From: Gongronella butleri
Taxonomy: Eukaryota; Mucoromycota; Mucoromycetes; Mucorales; Cunninghamellaceae
Assembly: GCA_025201375.1 (NCBI GenBank)
Contig: JAIWZP010000028.1
Span: forward strand, 372,001-436,000
DNA: 64,000 nt
Direction: 5' to 3'
Positions within the stretch are counted from its first letter, which is position 1, and each line of letters starts with the position of its first letter. A program made the position numbers and the translations under genes. Shown here piece by piece: positions 42,794-53,896 of the stretch. The notes beneath the pieces are model-generated. The model ran no database searches. It saw nothing but the letters and a program-made list of their open reading frames with translations, and had not been told where the DNA came from.

Positions 42794-43161
42794 ACACTCC
42801 ATTCCATCCCAATTGAACCCATAAAAGCCCAAAAGCGCATTCTTTTTTTTTTTTTTTTTTTTTTTTGGTCAAAGTTGGCCCATATGATTTCAAGCGGAAC
42901 CAAAAAGGAGATGCCATCTTTGGTCCTTTTCTTTTTCTCTCTGAAATCTCACTGGTGCTCCCCTTTTTCCTCCTGCCCTCTCTCTTTTTTTTTTCCCCCC
43001 TTCTCGCCTTTTGTTCCCTCTCCCTTTCTCTTTCTTTTTTTCTTCTTCTTCCCTTTTTTGTTCTTGTATGCTTGTTGTCTCTGGGTGCTTTTAAGCGCAG
43101 ACCCTTTTCTTTCTTTTATTGTTTTGTGCCCTTTATTTGTTATTTTTCTGATAGACTTGTC
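42794..43161. promoter_or_regulatory. Pyrimidine-rich leader of FYVE-RING gene
   Basis: 368 bases, T- and CT-rich throughout. The coding frame stays open upstream of 43162, but that stretch is pure low complexity and is not counted as protein. Confidence 0.5.
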
Positions 43162-45493
43162 ATGGAACACGCTTCACTTTCGCCCAAAGTTGGGTTTGAC
43201 AAGACGCCGTCTCTAAAAGATGCGGACCTTTGGCATGAGCAAGGGCAGTCGCCGACGGACACGGCGTTTACGGATGACGTGGCCGACGAGGTGGTGACGG
43301 TGGCGGATGAGGCGTTGGTGGGCGACGATAATACCCTTTTGTCGGCAAACGAGACACAGACGACGACTCTGACGACGGACACACGCGGCGCAGCTGTGTC
43401 GGAAGCGGAGGACGCGCCATTGGACGAGATGGAAAGCGATTGCACCGACGCCAAGACTGCTGCTGATGGTGCTGCGGGCGTGGAAAGCGACCAAGATCAA
43501 GGTTCCTCACGCGGGGTCGCTGAAACAAACGACACGACATCACCTGAAGATGCCCCCGACTTGACGTGGCCACGTGACAGTGTTCACAACAACCCCCATC
43601 CTGCCGACTCGTCGGATGACCCATCATTATCAATCGACACCACACGCCTCCTGCAGCAACACCATCCCCAGGAAACACCCCTGGAAACACCCCACCACGC
43701 GCCAACCGCACCGATAACAGTGCCAGACGACGCGCCGCGTGACAATTCCTCGCCAGAATCGCCCCATCACCTCCATCCTCATCTCCTTCATCACGAACAG
43801 CCTGCAGATCAACCAGACCAATACGAAACAGCCGACAATGGCCAGGACGAGGACGACAAATCCACTACGAGTGCCAATGCCAGCCAATCAGACACCAATG
43901 CCATCAATCCGCAGCCAAATGAGCAAAAACAGCCGCAGCCGCAGCTTATCTGCACAGATTCAACCTCCGGCCACGACCACGACGAGCCAATGGAGTCAAT
44001 GGAGCCATTGGAGACAATGGAACCCATGGCGCAGCAGCCACTGGCCACGGATGACGCGCCTCCACAGGAAGAAAGTGTGCTTTCGACAGATCACAGCGTG
44101 TCTCGGCCAACGGAGGGCGATGCTCAACCGGAAACGCGCGATTCTGTACAATTGGATCCAACCCAAATCGAACATGACGAGGACGAGACACCCATGGAGG
44201 CCAATGGCGCGGATCAGTTGGAGAACGAAGCAAATCAAGAAGTGGATCAATTGAATCCATCGGATCAATTGGATCAATTAGATCAATTGGATCAAGAAGA
44301 CGACGACGACAATATTCCCATCAACCAGCTGCTCAACACAATCCTTGGCAGCAGCCACGACGCGTCGTCGTCGTCATGCCCGACGCAATCCACCGCCACT
44401 ACCTCCATCATGCCCATTTCAGCAACCGTCTCGCAAATCAATGGCTCTTCGTCATCATCGGCATCCATGTCCCCACCGTCTCCGCCACCCCCATTGCCCA
44501 CAGCCCCCGCCGCTTCAACACCCACAGCGCCAGGCCCTCCACCCATGGAACACATGAATAGAACGTCCACTGCCGCATCCGATGAACGCACACTCACCGA
44601 TTTGCGCCCACGACACGTCTGGGAAAACGATCGTCAGGCCGCAGAGTGCCGCCGCTGCAACAGACGCTTCAACTTTCTCGTTCGCCGCCACCACTGCAGG
44701 TAAACACGAAAAAAGAGGATTCAATTGGCCTCCAGAAACATCAGTTGGCCTCCAAAGAGCAAAATTCCTGACAAATTCCTCTTTTCGTTTCGTTTTTTAT
44801 AGACGCTGCGGTCAGATTGTGTGCGATCGATGCAGCTCGCATCGGATCCGGCTGCCTGTCGAAGAATTGGTCGAGGATCCGATGATTTCCACAGCACATT
44901 ACCCAATCATTGCCATGACGCCTCAGCGCATCTGCGACGCGTGCATCCGCATCCCCATCAAGGCCACCGTGCCATTGCCCGACACGTCGGCGTCGACGCG
45001 TGGCCGCCATGCTGCTTCTTACAGCACCTACCCGCAATCGTCGTATCATCCGGCACATGGCATGCCAATGCGCCGCTCAGACAGCCAGCAGAGTCTGCTC
45101 ACGGAGTGCCCCGTCTGTGGCTCCAATCTGCTCGGCATGCCAAAGAGCCAGCAAGAGCAGCATCTCAACGAATGTCTCAATTCGGGCAGCCCCACCGTCC
45201 GGCCTCCGCGTTACATTGGTAAGATTCTCGATTTTACACAATTCCCTCCCTTTTCTAATGTTTCCACACGTCCATTTGACGCGCTTTTTGTTTCAATGAT
45301 AATAGTTTACACGCTCGAACAAGGCGCCACGCAGGTCGGCGATGAGTGTCCAATCTGTTTTGAAGAATTCGAGCCTGGCGACAAGATCGCTCGCATGGTG
45401 TGTCTCTGCTCATACCACAAGCGATGCCTACGGGAGTGGTTGGAGCGTGGCAAGGGCTGCCCTGTGCATTTCGACCTCAATGTTGGCCCTTGA
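43162..45493 (+). CDS. FYVE and RING finger protein (PIB1-like E3 ligase)
   Basis: 713 residues in three exons (43162-44699, 44803-45218, 45306-45493). Residues 1-470 are acidic and low complexity (Asp, Glu, Ser, Gln), including a DQLDQLDQLDQ run. A FYVE finger follows at about 487-590: WENDRQAAECRRCNRRFNF, RRHHCRRCGQIVCDRCSS, then ICDACI, with the R(R/K)HHCR lipid-binding motif intact. Next is a possible small zinc finger (CPVCGSNLL...HLNEC) and a C-terminal RING-H2 (CPICFEEF...CLCSYHKRCLREWLERGKGCP). FYVE binds PI3P on endosomes and vacuole; FYVE plus RING is the layout of yeast Pib1, a membrane ubiquitin ligase. The long acidic N-terminus is not part of Pib1, so orthology is uncertain. Confidence 0.88.
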
Positions 45494-45741
45494 TCTTTTT
45501 TTTTTTACTTTGTCAAATAAAACACGCGCTTTCCCCTTCCCCCCTTTGTTTCATGCACTTTTTTTTTTTTTTTTTTTTTTTTTTGTGGGGACGGCATCTC
45601 CGACAAAAGGACGCACTCCGCCTGACCCCTTAATTTTGCTCTCCTCTTTCCGTCTTTTTGCTGTTTTTCGCTTTTTTGTACGTCCTTTTTGCTCACACGG
45701 TCCCGCTTTTTTTTTTTTCTATTTTTTTACTTTATTTTTGA
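45494..45741. other. Short intergenic spacer with long T-runs
   Basis: 248 bases containing a near-pure run of about 25 T at about 45559-45584 and another at 45707-45718. It contains the FYVE gene's 3' end (AATAAAA near 45517) and the next gene's leader. Confidence 0.5.
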
Positions 45742-46407
45742 ATGGAGCGCTTGCCATTGGAACTTGTGCAAGCTATTGATACCTACTTGGCGCCGGGGGA
45801 CCGGTTCCAGTGCTTGTTGGTGGCATCGTCTTGGCGTTTCCTGTTTTATTCGCTTCTTTACCAAGATATCACGTTGGACGGCACGCAGCAGCACGACCAA
45901 TGGGTGCAGCGCACGGCCAAGCAACAGCAAAGGCAGCAACAAATTCACGAGATTCCGACAATTAGGCGCCTCACTTTGCGCAATCTGCTTTTACCGCAAT
46001 CGCTCGCCTTGGTCCACGCGCCGCATTGCCAATTGGACACGCTGGCCATTGTCAACAGCGCCAACACGTTGCTCTTTCCGTTTGACATGGAAATGGTCGT
46101 GGTGCCCACCGTGGTCGATCCACACCCAAAATATACCATTGCTTCTGCTCTCGCTTTGCATGCCGCCTCGCTGAGCCGCCTCACCTTGTCCTACTCCACA
46201 ACCCTGTTGGGCATGAATTTACCCACGCTGATAAACGCTTTGCCTCCGCTTTTGACCGACCTCGCCATCCACCAGATCACAGCGCCCATGGAAATGACTC
46301 ATCTGCACCTCTTGTACACCACGTGCCCTCGCCTCAATACCCTGTCCCTGCGTGGCCACCAATTGACACTGCACTCGCTTCCTTGCCCATCACTTAACAC
46401 ATCCATC

Positions 46408-46446
<39 letters not shown>

Positions 46447-47669
46447 AAAGGAAAAAAAAAAGCTCAATTTCCCCCCTTTTCTACTTTTAGGTCTCGCTAC
46501 GCTCGTTGGATCTCGATTTCGGATTTATCGACGGACTGGATGTGTTGTTTAGGTATATGGCGCGCGAGCGGCACGCCAAGCTCACGCACCTGGGGTTGGC
46601 CATCGGCCTGTCGACGGCATCGGGTCTGGAACATTGCGATTTTGATCCATTATACGACGACCAGCGGCGGCCGGCCTACGCGGTGCTTGCCGCCGCATGC
46701 CCGCTGCTCTCGTCGCTGCGCATGAAGAACATGTTACTCACCGGTTTGCTGGCCACGCCGCTCAAATGGCGTGAAATCCACATCGACATGGCTTTTGATA
46801 TGGCACCACATATTCTGCAGCGCTGGATCACGCACGCAGCACCCACCATCGAGGCCTGGACACTCTTGTCGAGCGGTGGACCTCAGTACGACCCTGCCGC
46901 GTTCCATCCACACTTGCTCCTCAGCAAAAACATGAAATCGCTTGACATCAGCCTCGCGTACGGCCTGTCCACGCCCTACCACGCACACCCTGCCCTCGCC
47001 GACCTGCCCATCCAGCTCAACAGGCCATGGCTCCATTTAAACACGCTGAACACCACCAATTCGCCCGACGACAACGTGGTGCACGACACACTCGCGCGCA
47101 CAGCGACAAATCACATCACCGACAGATCCTATCACCCGAAAAAGGAGCCATGGACGTGGATGCTGGACGCGTGCACGCAATTGACTTCCGTCACGCTGCG
47201 CTACTCGACGAGTTTGCTGGAATGCCGCCAATTGTGGCTGTCGACCCATTTGCGCCATGTCACGCTGTATATGGTGCTGCTCGATCGCCAATGGATGACC
47301 GCCCTCGGCCACCTCACCCATCTGCGTGACATTGAGTTGCTTCACTGCGTGTGCATCCACTCGGCCATCACACTCGATCTCGGCAAAACACACATTCACC
47401 GCATCAACATCCGCCAGCTGTCACTGGGGCGATATACGTGGTACAACCCCGACGCAGACGACGCGCTAAACAGCTTACGCGTCCACTGCCACCCACAAAA
47501 CACTCAAAATCAATCCAAAAAACAACACGTATCCCCACCATCTCCCGAAAACCATACCCCGCCACGCATCTTCACCTTACGCAGCGGCCCAGCCCCACAA
47601 AAGACAATGGACATCATCTGCCACTCATTGCGCACCCTCGTCGTCGACAATAAAACATGGCAACTCTAA
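45742..47669 (+). CDS. F-box-like protein, possible leucine-rich repeats
   Basis: 614 residues; exons 45742-46407 and 46491-47669. The N-terminus (MERLPLELVQAIDTYLAPGD, then CLLVASSWRFLFYSLLYQDI) fits an F-box, the SKP1-binding motif of SCF ubiquitin ligases. The rest has irregular leucine-rich segments (IRRLTLRNLLL, LNTLSLRGHQLTLHSL, LRSLDLDFGFIDGLDVLF, LRHVTLYMVLL, LRDIELLHCV), as in F-box/LRR proteins that are common and fast-evolving in early-diverging fungi. The substrate is unknown. The intron has over 30 A after GT and a T/C-rich tract before TTTTAG. The last 60 residues are Gln/Pro-rich. Confidence 0.8.
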
Positions 47670-47699
47670 TCATTTTCTTTCGCATCCAATTGTAACAAT

Positions 47700-47705
47700 A
47701 ATAAA
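47700..47705 (+). terminator. Poly(A) signal of F-box-like gene
   Basis: AATAAA about 30 bases after the stop codon. Confidence 0.5.
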
Positions 47706-48485
47706 AAGCATGATCTGTCCCATCGCCCTATTATGTCTGTGCTGGATCATGCACTGCACGCCCCGAAACGCGTTCCAAATTAAAATGACACGCTGCAAAC
47801 CCCAGTAAGGCCCTGTGGGGAACAAGCTGCAGGAGTCTAAAGAGTGTTATGCTCAATTTCAAAATTGGCTGTGGCCAAGTAGCCCAAGCAAAAATATTGA
47901 AAATGAGGTCTCCAGAATTGCGCCAAACTTTACTTTTCCATAAGAGCATCAGAATGGAGAAACTACGGGAATTGGCAAAAACGAGCGCGATCCATATGAT
48001 GCGTAACGAGTAATGACACAATTTAGATTTTTCTTTCCTTGTGAATGCCGCTGGGCGAGCGCGCCACAAATACGTTCTGACGCGTCCATCAGTTAGAGGT
48101 GCCCTAGGCGCATGAAATTGATGAGAGCAAGTCGCGTGTGTCACCGCGTTTGCCGTGGTTTTAGACACGTCGAAATCACGCAAAATGACCCTTATTTTGG
48201 GCACAATGCCAAATCAGCCGCTACTCATCAATTTTTTAATAGATCATTCATGGCCACATACGCGCCAGATTGTGCTCTTTCTAATGGTATGGCTTTCAAA
48301 GTGCGACATCCATCCCCCATTAAGATGACCCTGGATCAAAAATTGGCTCTCCAAAAAGTGGAAAAAGTGGTCAAGAAGGGAAAAAGTGGAAAAACGAAAA
48401 GTGAAAGTGCGCAAGAAGGGAAAAAGTGCGACATCGGTGCCCCAAAGTGGTGCTTTCCCTTCCCCCCCCCCTTTTTTTTTCTACC
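47706..48485. repeat. Spacer with dispersed repeat (47850-48090) and AAGTG-rich leader
   Basis: 47850-48090 is related to 22360-22620. 48350-48430 is a purine-rich stretch built on AAAAAGTGG/AAGAAGGG words, just upstream of the next gene. No gene seen. Confidence 0.55.
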
Positions 48486-50287
48486 ATGTCCAGCCGCACT
48501 TGCTCAATGGCGGGCTGCACAGCTGTTATTCGTCCCAACAATAGGAGTGGTCGCTGTGAGTTGCACAGAAGGAGCAAGGATGCCAACACACGCAGCTGTT
48601 CGTTTGTTGGTTGTGGCAAGGCCCTTCCCAGCAACAATACGACGGATCGATGCCGTACACACAGACGTGTGAAAAGCGACGCGCCGCCACAAATGTGCAG
48701 CTTCACCGGCTGCCGCGAGATGCTTATCAGCAGCAATACGACTGGGAGATGTCGCACACACCGACGAGTGAAGAACAGCGTGCCACCAAGAATGTGCAGC
48801 TTCGCCACTTGCAACAGCCTTCTAGGTGAACAAAACAAGAGCGGTCGCTGCATTATGCACCGTAGCTTGGTCAAGTTCCCCAACACCCCTATCTCGCCCG
48901 CCAGCGCCTCCGTCTCGCCCATCACTGACCCCGTCTCGCGCACCAGCTCCTCCGTGTCCAACGCCACCACCCCCAGTGCCGCCGTCTCGCGCACCAGCTC
49001 CTCCGTGTCCAACACCACCACCCCCAGTGCCGCCGTCTCACGCACCAGCGCCCCCTACGATGACACCAACACCAAGGTGGACCTGGAAGACTACAAAAAA
49101 AAGCACCATGCAATGGACGACACGCACAAATGGCGCCTGATGACGGGGAAGGTGGTCGAAGACGCGCTCTTCGAATATGGCTTGACGCAGACGAATGAGC
49201 ATCTCGTGCACCAATTTGTGATGGACCCGTATAGCCCAGAGATGGAGACCATTTTTAACGCCATGGAGCTAGCAGAGATCCGAACCAGCAACATCAAACC
49301 ATTGCCACCCATGCCTACCGCTCTCCGTGATTACATTGCCACGTTCAACAAGACAACAGCCAAGGAAATCCGAGAGACGCTCGATACCCGTCAGCCGTGG
49401 CAGCTGAATTATGACCTCAAGGAGCATGGTGACTACGACTGGGCGCGAAATTCAGTCTACAACATGGTGCGGGTGTACGAATCAGGCGCGCTGGACCGTC
49501 CCCACCACGAGACGTGGTACCTTGCTCAGATTTGGCGATTCGTCGATTCGGCATTTGACAATGTGCCCGAGGTGGAAGCAGTCCGCGGTGAATCATCGAG
49601 CTACGCGTCAGCGGATCGAAAAAACAAGCAGCGACAGCCCCAAGACCGCAAGAAAATTGGACGCAAATGCGACATCATCATCCGATCCACTGACAGCGCA
49701 CACAACACTCCAAAGGAGTATGGCGCGGGAGAGGCAGGCCCCATCATGGACGCAAAAGGCACCAAGATGCGCAAGGAAGGCCAAATGAAGCTCCCCAAAG
49801 TGATGCGCGACATGTTCAACAACTTGGCGGCCAAGATTGACCACGCAAAACTTGGCCATCTCCAAATTGTCGGCTATTTACATTATGGTAAAACACAGCT
49901 CATGGCACTTGCACACACTCGTACTCATTGGTTTTGGCGATTGTAGGTCTCGCGTGCTCACTTCTGATCATGGATAACCCCTCATCCTCATACGTCACGC
50001 GTCTGACAAGCTACCCCGCCGCAAGCCAGGATGGCTCTCGACCAATGCTGGAAATTTCGAAGGATTTGTCCGCGTTTGGCTCTACTTTCTTGCCTGCCCT
50101 GGTCATGGCTTGGAAAGCCAAGGAAGTGGTCAAGGCAACGATTGACCTGGTCGCGCACATTGCGGAAGAAAGTGGCCAGGATTCCTCTTGGTTGGAGCAT
50201 GGATTTGAAAAAAAGCGCCTGATTCAACCTTATTGCTCAACGTCCACCGATATTCGATCGCCAAAAAAGCCACGACATCATGATTAG
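48486..50287 (+). CDS. Unrecognised protein with four tandem CCCH-type zinc repeats
   Basis: 580 residues; exons 48486-49887 and 49947-50287. The N-terminus carries four near-identical repeats of form C-x4-C-x12-C-x2-H (from CSMAGC, CSFVGC, CSFTGC and CSFATC), each ending GRCxxHR or DRCRTHRR, spaced about 30 residues. Similar CxxxxC...GxCxxH knuckles exist in plant and oomycete proteins. A Ser/Thr/Pro-rich linker has tandemly repeated TSSSVSN and TPSAAVSRTS units. The large C-terminal part is unfamiliar: WQLNYDLKEHGDYDWARNSV, HHETWYLAQIWRFVDSAFD, then GRKCDIIIRS...EYGAGEAGP, which has the look of a PD-(D/E)xK-type core (Asp, then a Glu pair), and a helical end with basic KKPRHH. Possible DNA-binding or nuclease-like role; this is speculation. 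The gene's 3' end is duplicated at 56.8-57.2 kb. Confidence 0.75.
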
Positions 50288-50660
50288 CTTAGTTCCCTGC
50301 TATAAAAAAAAACCCACAATCCTATGAATAAAAATGCCCCAAACACGAGGGAAGGAGATTCTACTCTTTTTTTTTTTTTTTTTTTTTTTTTTTCTATGCC
50401 GCCTCGCTTGCCTAGGTCCTTGTCTTGCGCATCCGTGATGGGTCACTGCTCCCCGTTCCTGTTCCTCGCGAGTTCAACACGGTCCGTCTTGAACTTGGCC
50501 CCACGTGAGTCCCTTTTGATATGCGCACAGATCAGACCACGCGTCGCAATGCACCGCGACGCGTCTGCACGAGAATTGGCCCTCAAGTACTGTCCGATCC
50601 CCTCGTCGCGCTGTCACGCATGCACAATGGCCGCTGTGCACGGTTCATGCCAAATTGCCA
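50240..50660. repeat. Gene 3' end plus flank, duplicated at 56830-57240
   Basis: The last coding bases and about 370 downstream bases align with 56830-57240 (shared: ATTCGAT.G.CAAAAAA, GAATAAAAATGC, ACACAGATCAGA.CACGCG, GCACCGCGACGC). The downstream part is at least as well conserved as the coding end. 50366-50394 is a long T-run. Confidence 0.65.
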
Positions 50661-51672
50661 ATTCATAGGCGCTGTGACATCCCTCTTCTCAGAAAACTAA
50701 ATAAAAAGAGAGCTTAATCGGCCGGCAACTTGCGACGCCTAGGATGCAAAGCCTATCATATCGTACTTTGTATCAAAAAAAAAAAAGAGGCATTTTGACT
50801 AATTCCAGTCCAAGCTCGTAAAATTGTAAATCGATTCGAACGAAACTTGCACCAAATGGGTCTGCTCCTTCACCATTTTCTATTTTTTTTCCACCTCATC
50901 CAGCACCTAGAGCCACGTCAGTCAGCGTCATCTTACACTTTGATGCCCGATCAATGTTTATTTAAAAAAACTGGCCAACAGATCGCTTTTTTTCTTTTAC
51001 TCACATTCACACAAAACGAACACCATGTGTCGCCGAATTACCTGCTCGAAATGCGAAAATTAAACCTGGACCGGTAAGCCTCCTTTTTTTATCCATCCTT
51101 TCGGCACAGTCATACGTCGTCCACAACAGACCATTATTGAAAAAAAAACAAGGCTACATGGTCTCTTTTATTTTTAACGTGATCCCGTGCGCCCGAACGT
51201 GCTCTCCTCCCAGTCTCAATTTCTCGGTTTCTGTCACACAGATGCTAATTTCCATCTTTTTTTTTTTATTGTTCAGGCTGTTATATACACATCCAGCAAG
51301 CGCTGGCCGGCCTCACGGAGGAGGAGGTTTGCCAATGCAACAAGAAGGAAAGCGGCGAGACCAAACAAGACAATGGTATTTTCGCGAGACTTAAAAGCGC
51401 TGTGGGGCTTTGAGAAAGGCTCACAGACTTTTTTCTCTCTTTGCTCATTATTCCCCTCTATACTGATACAACTTCCTCAACCGAGCAAAGATTATCAATA
51501 AAATTTTTTTCGTACGAACCCACCGTCTTATTGACCTTTCGCGAGGCGCCATGACTTGCCCCTACATGTGTCGTCCAGGAAGAAGCAGAACGCGTTTACA
51601 AGACAATCAATTCTGCACGAATTGCCGATGTTTATAAAAAGAGAATCGTTATGCGACCCCTTGGCCATTTTA
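50661..51672. other. Gene-free spacer
   Basis: AT-rich with scattered AATAAA words. No gene or repeat recognised. Confidence 0.5.
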
Positions 51673-52850
51673 TTACAATTTGATCAATGGGCGATCATCT
51701 ACGACGGCCGGCGAACTGGCCAGATAGGTTTTGGCTGCATTTACTGCATTGGCGGCGGTGTATGAACGCTGTGGTGCTGCTGTCTGACCATGGGCGTAAA
51801 CCATCGTCATCGGGTACGGGTTTGAGGCAGTATTGGCCATGGGTGAAGTGGGAGAGGCGTGCAGCAGCGTCGTGGACGTCGATGAGACGGGCATGGCCCC
51901 CGAAACGTGCTGCAAAGTGGGCGCATTGGATGGCAACGGGTGCGACGACGATGGGTACGGGTACGGATGCTGCGCGTACATGGATGCCATGCGTTGCGAC
52001 AAGCACCGATCATTTTGCCGGATTGCCTGGTATGATAAATCTTTTCGTGCAATTCCACAAATGCACCTTTAAAATATATGAATTGGTTGCATTTTCGTTT
52101 TTAGATGTTTTGCTTACGGTGCTTGTGGATGGTGTCTTCGAGGGTGTGGACCATTTTAGGTTGGAGTGTGTGGGCCTGGGTATAAAGCCGCTGAGTGCGT
52201 TCGTCGTTGAGCACTGCCGGCTGAAGCCGGCTGATGATCCATGAGGGTGGCAAAAGCTGGATGTTTTCCATGTCTTGGCACGTCAAATCGAGCTGATTTA
52301 TCGACGAGAAGGGCGACGCAAGGTCAAGCGCCGACGGCACCACGGCATTGCTGTCTATACGACGCGGAGGAGACGCAGACACGACACCGTCGGGTTGAAT
52401 ACACTACTGAGGTGCCTGGTCTGCGCAGGATTGTGGTCTGGCGGATTCGACACCTCCATGTCACGTAAAGACGCTGCAACAGCGGCAATGAGATCGCGAT
52501 CGTCTTCGGAGCGCGTGGCGATGGTTGCTGTTGCTGGTGCACCTGGTGCTGCTGATTAGGCTGGAGCGAGAGTGCAAGGGCGCGATCCATATCTGCGTCG
52601 TGGCCGTCGTGCCGCCCGCTTGCTTGCACGGGAAGCGCAGGTTGAACCTTCTTTTCGCGAAGTTTGGCAAAGCAGCCGTCGCACACGCGCACAGGCTCAG
52701 CGATCGCCAAATGCGGCAATGCCACGGTCCGTGACGAGCACGGTTGGCAATGCGTGTGTCCGCATTTCCGGCGATTGGTCAATGAAAATGCGCTGCAACA
52801 CCTTTCGCGCACGGCCGAACCCCGTCCATTCAGGGGCTTATACACCGCGA
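51673..52850 (-). pseudogene. VPS27: VPS27 (ESCRT-0) pseudogene, 5' truncated
   Basis: Reads (minus strand) as the FYVE-to-C-terminus part of VPS27/Hrs, the endosomal ubiquitin-sorting protein. Visible: FYVE remnant (CCSAFSLTNRRKCGHTHC, ALPHLAIAEPVRVCDGCF), a first UIM (DMDRALALSLQ), a second UIM-like block in another frame (DDRDLIAAVAASLRDME), the coiled core (QRLYTQAHTLQPKMV...DTIHKH, then FVELHEKI) and a Pro/Ser/Tyr tail. Damage: the VHS domain is absent; the first FYVE Cys is Arg; the RHHCR motif is lost by an in-frame gap; and at least three frame changes occur (near 52515, 52260 and 52033). One intron (about 52075-52125) is still recognisable. The 5' end is cut at the minisatellite. A working copy is presumably elsewhere. 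Confidence 0.85.
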
Positions 52851-52860
52851 AATGCTTCGG

Positions 52861-52935
52861 CCACTTTGACACTTGTCGCCCACTTGGACACTTCTCGCCC
52901 ATAAGTGTCCAAGTGGGCGACAAGTGTCAAAGTGG
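52861..52935. repeat. Perfect hairpin at start of minisatellite (33-bp arms, 9-base loop)
   Basis: 52861-52893 is the exact reverse complement of 52903-52935, with loop 52894-52902. The arms are made of the same 19-base unit as the array, so the array runs inverted for about two units and then flips. Confidence 0.9.
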
Positions 52936-53185
52936 GCGACAAGTGTCCAAGTGGGCGACAAGTGTCAAAGTGGGCGACAAGTGTCAAAGTGGGCTAGAAG
53001 TGTCAAAGTGGGCGAGAAGTGTCAAAGTGGGCTAGAAGTGTCAAAGTGGGCGAGAAGTGTCCAAGTGGGCGAGAAGTGTCAAAGTGGGCGAGAAGTGTCA
53101 AAGTGGGCGAGAAGTGTCCAAGTGGGCGAGAAGTGTCAAAGTGGGCGAGAAGTGTCAAAGTGGGCGAGAAGTGTCCAAGTGGGCG
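52903..53185. repeat. 19-bp minisatellite
   Basis: About 15 tandem units of the form GTGGGCGAGAAGTGTCCAA, varying at a C/G and an A/C position (GACAAG or GAGAAG; TCAAA or TCCAA). 19 is not a multiple of 3, so the open frame through it is an artefact of period rather than a gene. Confidence 0.92.
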
Positions 53186-53740
53186 AGAAGTGGCAGGGTT
53201 GGGCTAGAAGTGCAGCTGGGTTAGCGGAAAAAGTGGGCAGGGTTGGGCTAGAAGTGCAGCGGAAAAAGTGGGCAGGGTTGGGCTAGAAGTGCAGCTGGGT
53301 TAGCGGAAAAAGTGGGCAAGGTTGGGCTAGAAGTGCAGCGGAAAAAGTGGGCAGGGTTGGGCTAGAAGTGCAGCTGGGTTAGCGGAAAAAGTGGGCAGGG
53401 TTGGGCTAGAAGTGCAGCTGGGTTAGCGGAAAAAGTGGGCAAGGTTGGGCTAGAAGTGCAGCTGGGTTAGCGGAAAAAGTGGGCAGGGTTGGGCTAGAAG
53501 TGCAGCTGGGTTAGCGGAAAAAGTGGGCAGGGTTGGGCTAGAAGTGCGGAAAAAGTGGGCAGGGTTGGGCTAGAAGTGCAGCTGGGTTAGCGGAAAAAGT
53601 GGGCAAGGTTGGGCTAGAAGTGCAGCTGGGTTAGCGGAAAAAGTGGGCAGGGTTGGGCTAGAAGTGCAGCTGGGTTAGCGGAAAAAGTGGGCAAGGGTGG
53701 GCTAGAAGTGGGCAGGGTTGGGCGAGAAGTGAGGCAGGCA
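53186..53740. repeat. 44/35-bp minisatellite
   Basis: Longer units made of GGGTTGGGCTAGAAGTGCAG, then CTGGGTTAG, then CGGAAAAAGTGGGCA (44 bases). Some units skip the 9-base middle block (35 bases). It shares the GTGGGC and AGAAGTG words with the 19-bp array, from which it may derive. Confidence 0.9.
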
Positions 53741-53896
53741 GAGTTGGGATGAGGGGTCATGGCGATGGACACTCACGCTCTTATGTTGACTAGTCGCTTG
53801 CGCCTGTGCAGCCAAGATCAAGCAACTGAGAAACGAGCTGAGAGCGCTTTATGCTGTTGTTCTGACGCTTCTTTGTAAGTAAAGAAACGAAATGAG

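Noticed and set aside
42865..43161. N-terminal extension of the FYVE-RING protein
   Set aside because: The frame is open, but the extra 99 residues are Phe/Leu/Ser translation of T/C-rich leader DNA.
52873..53286. Repeat protein of about 137 residues with a 19-residue period
   Set aside because: A 19-bp unit read in rotating frames always gives a 19-residue period. No start context, and the array is better explained as a minisatellite.
52903..53740. CRISPR-like array
   Set aside because: No unique spacers between units, and the context is a eukaryotic nucleus.
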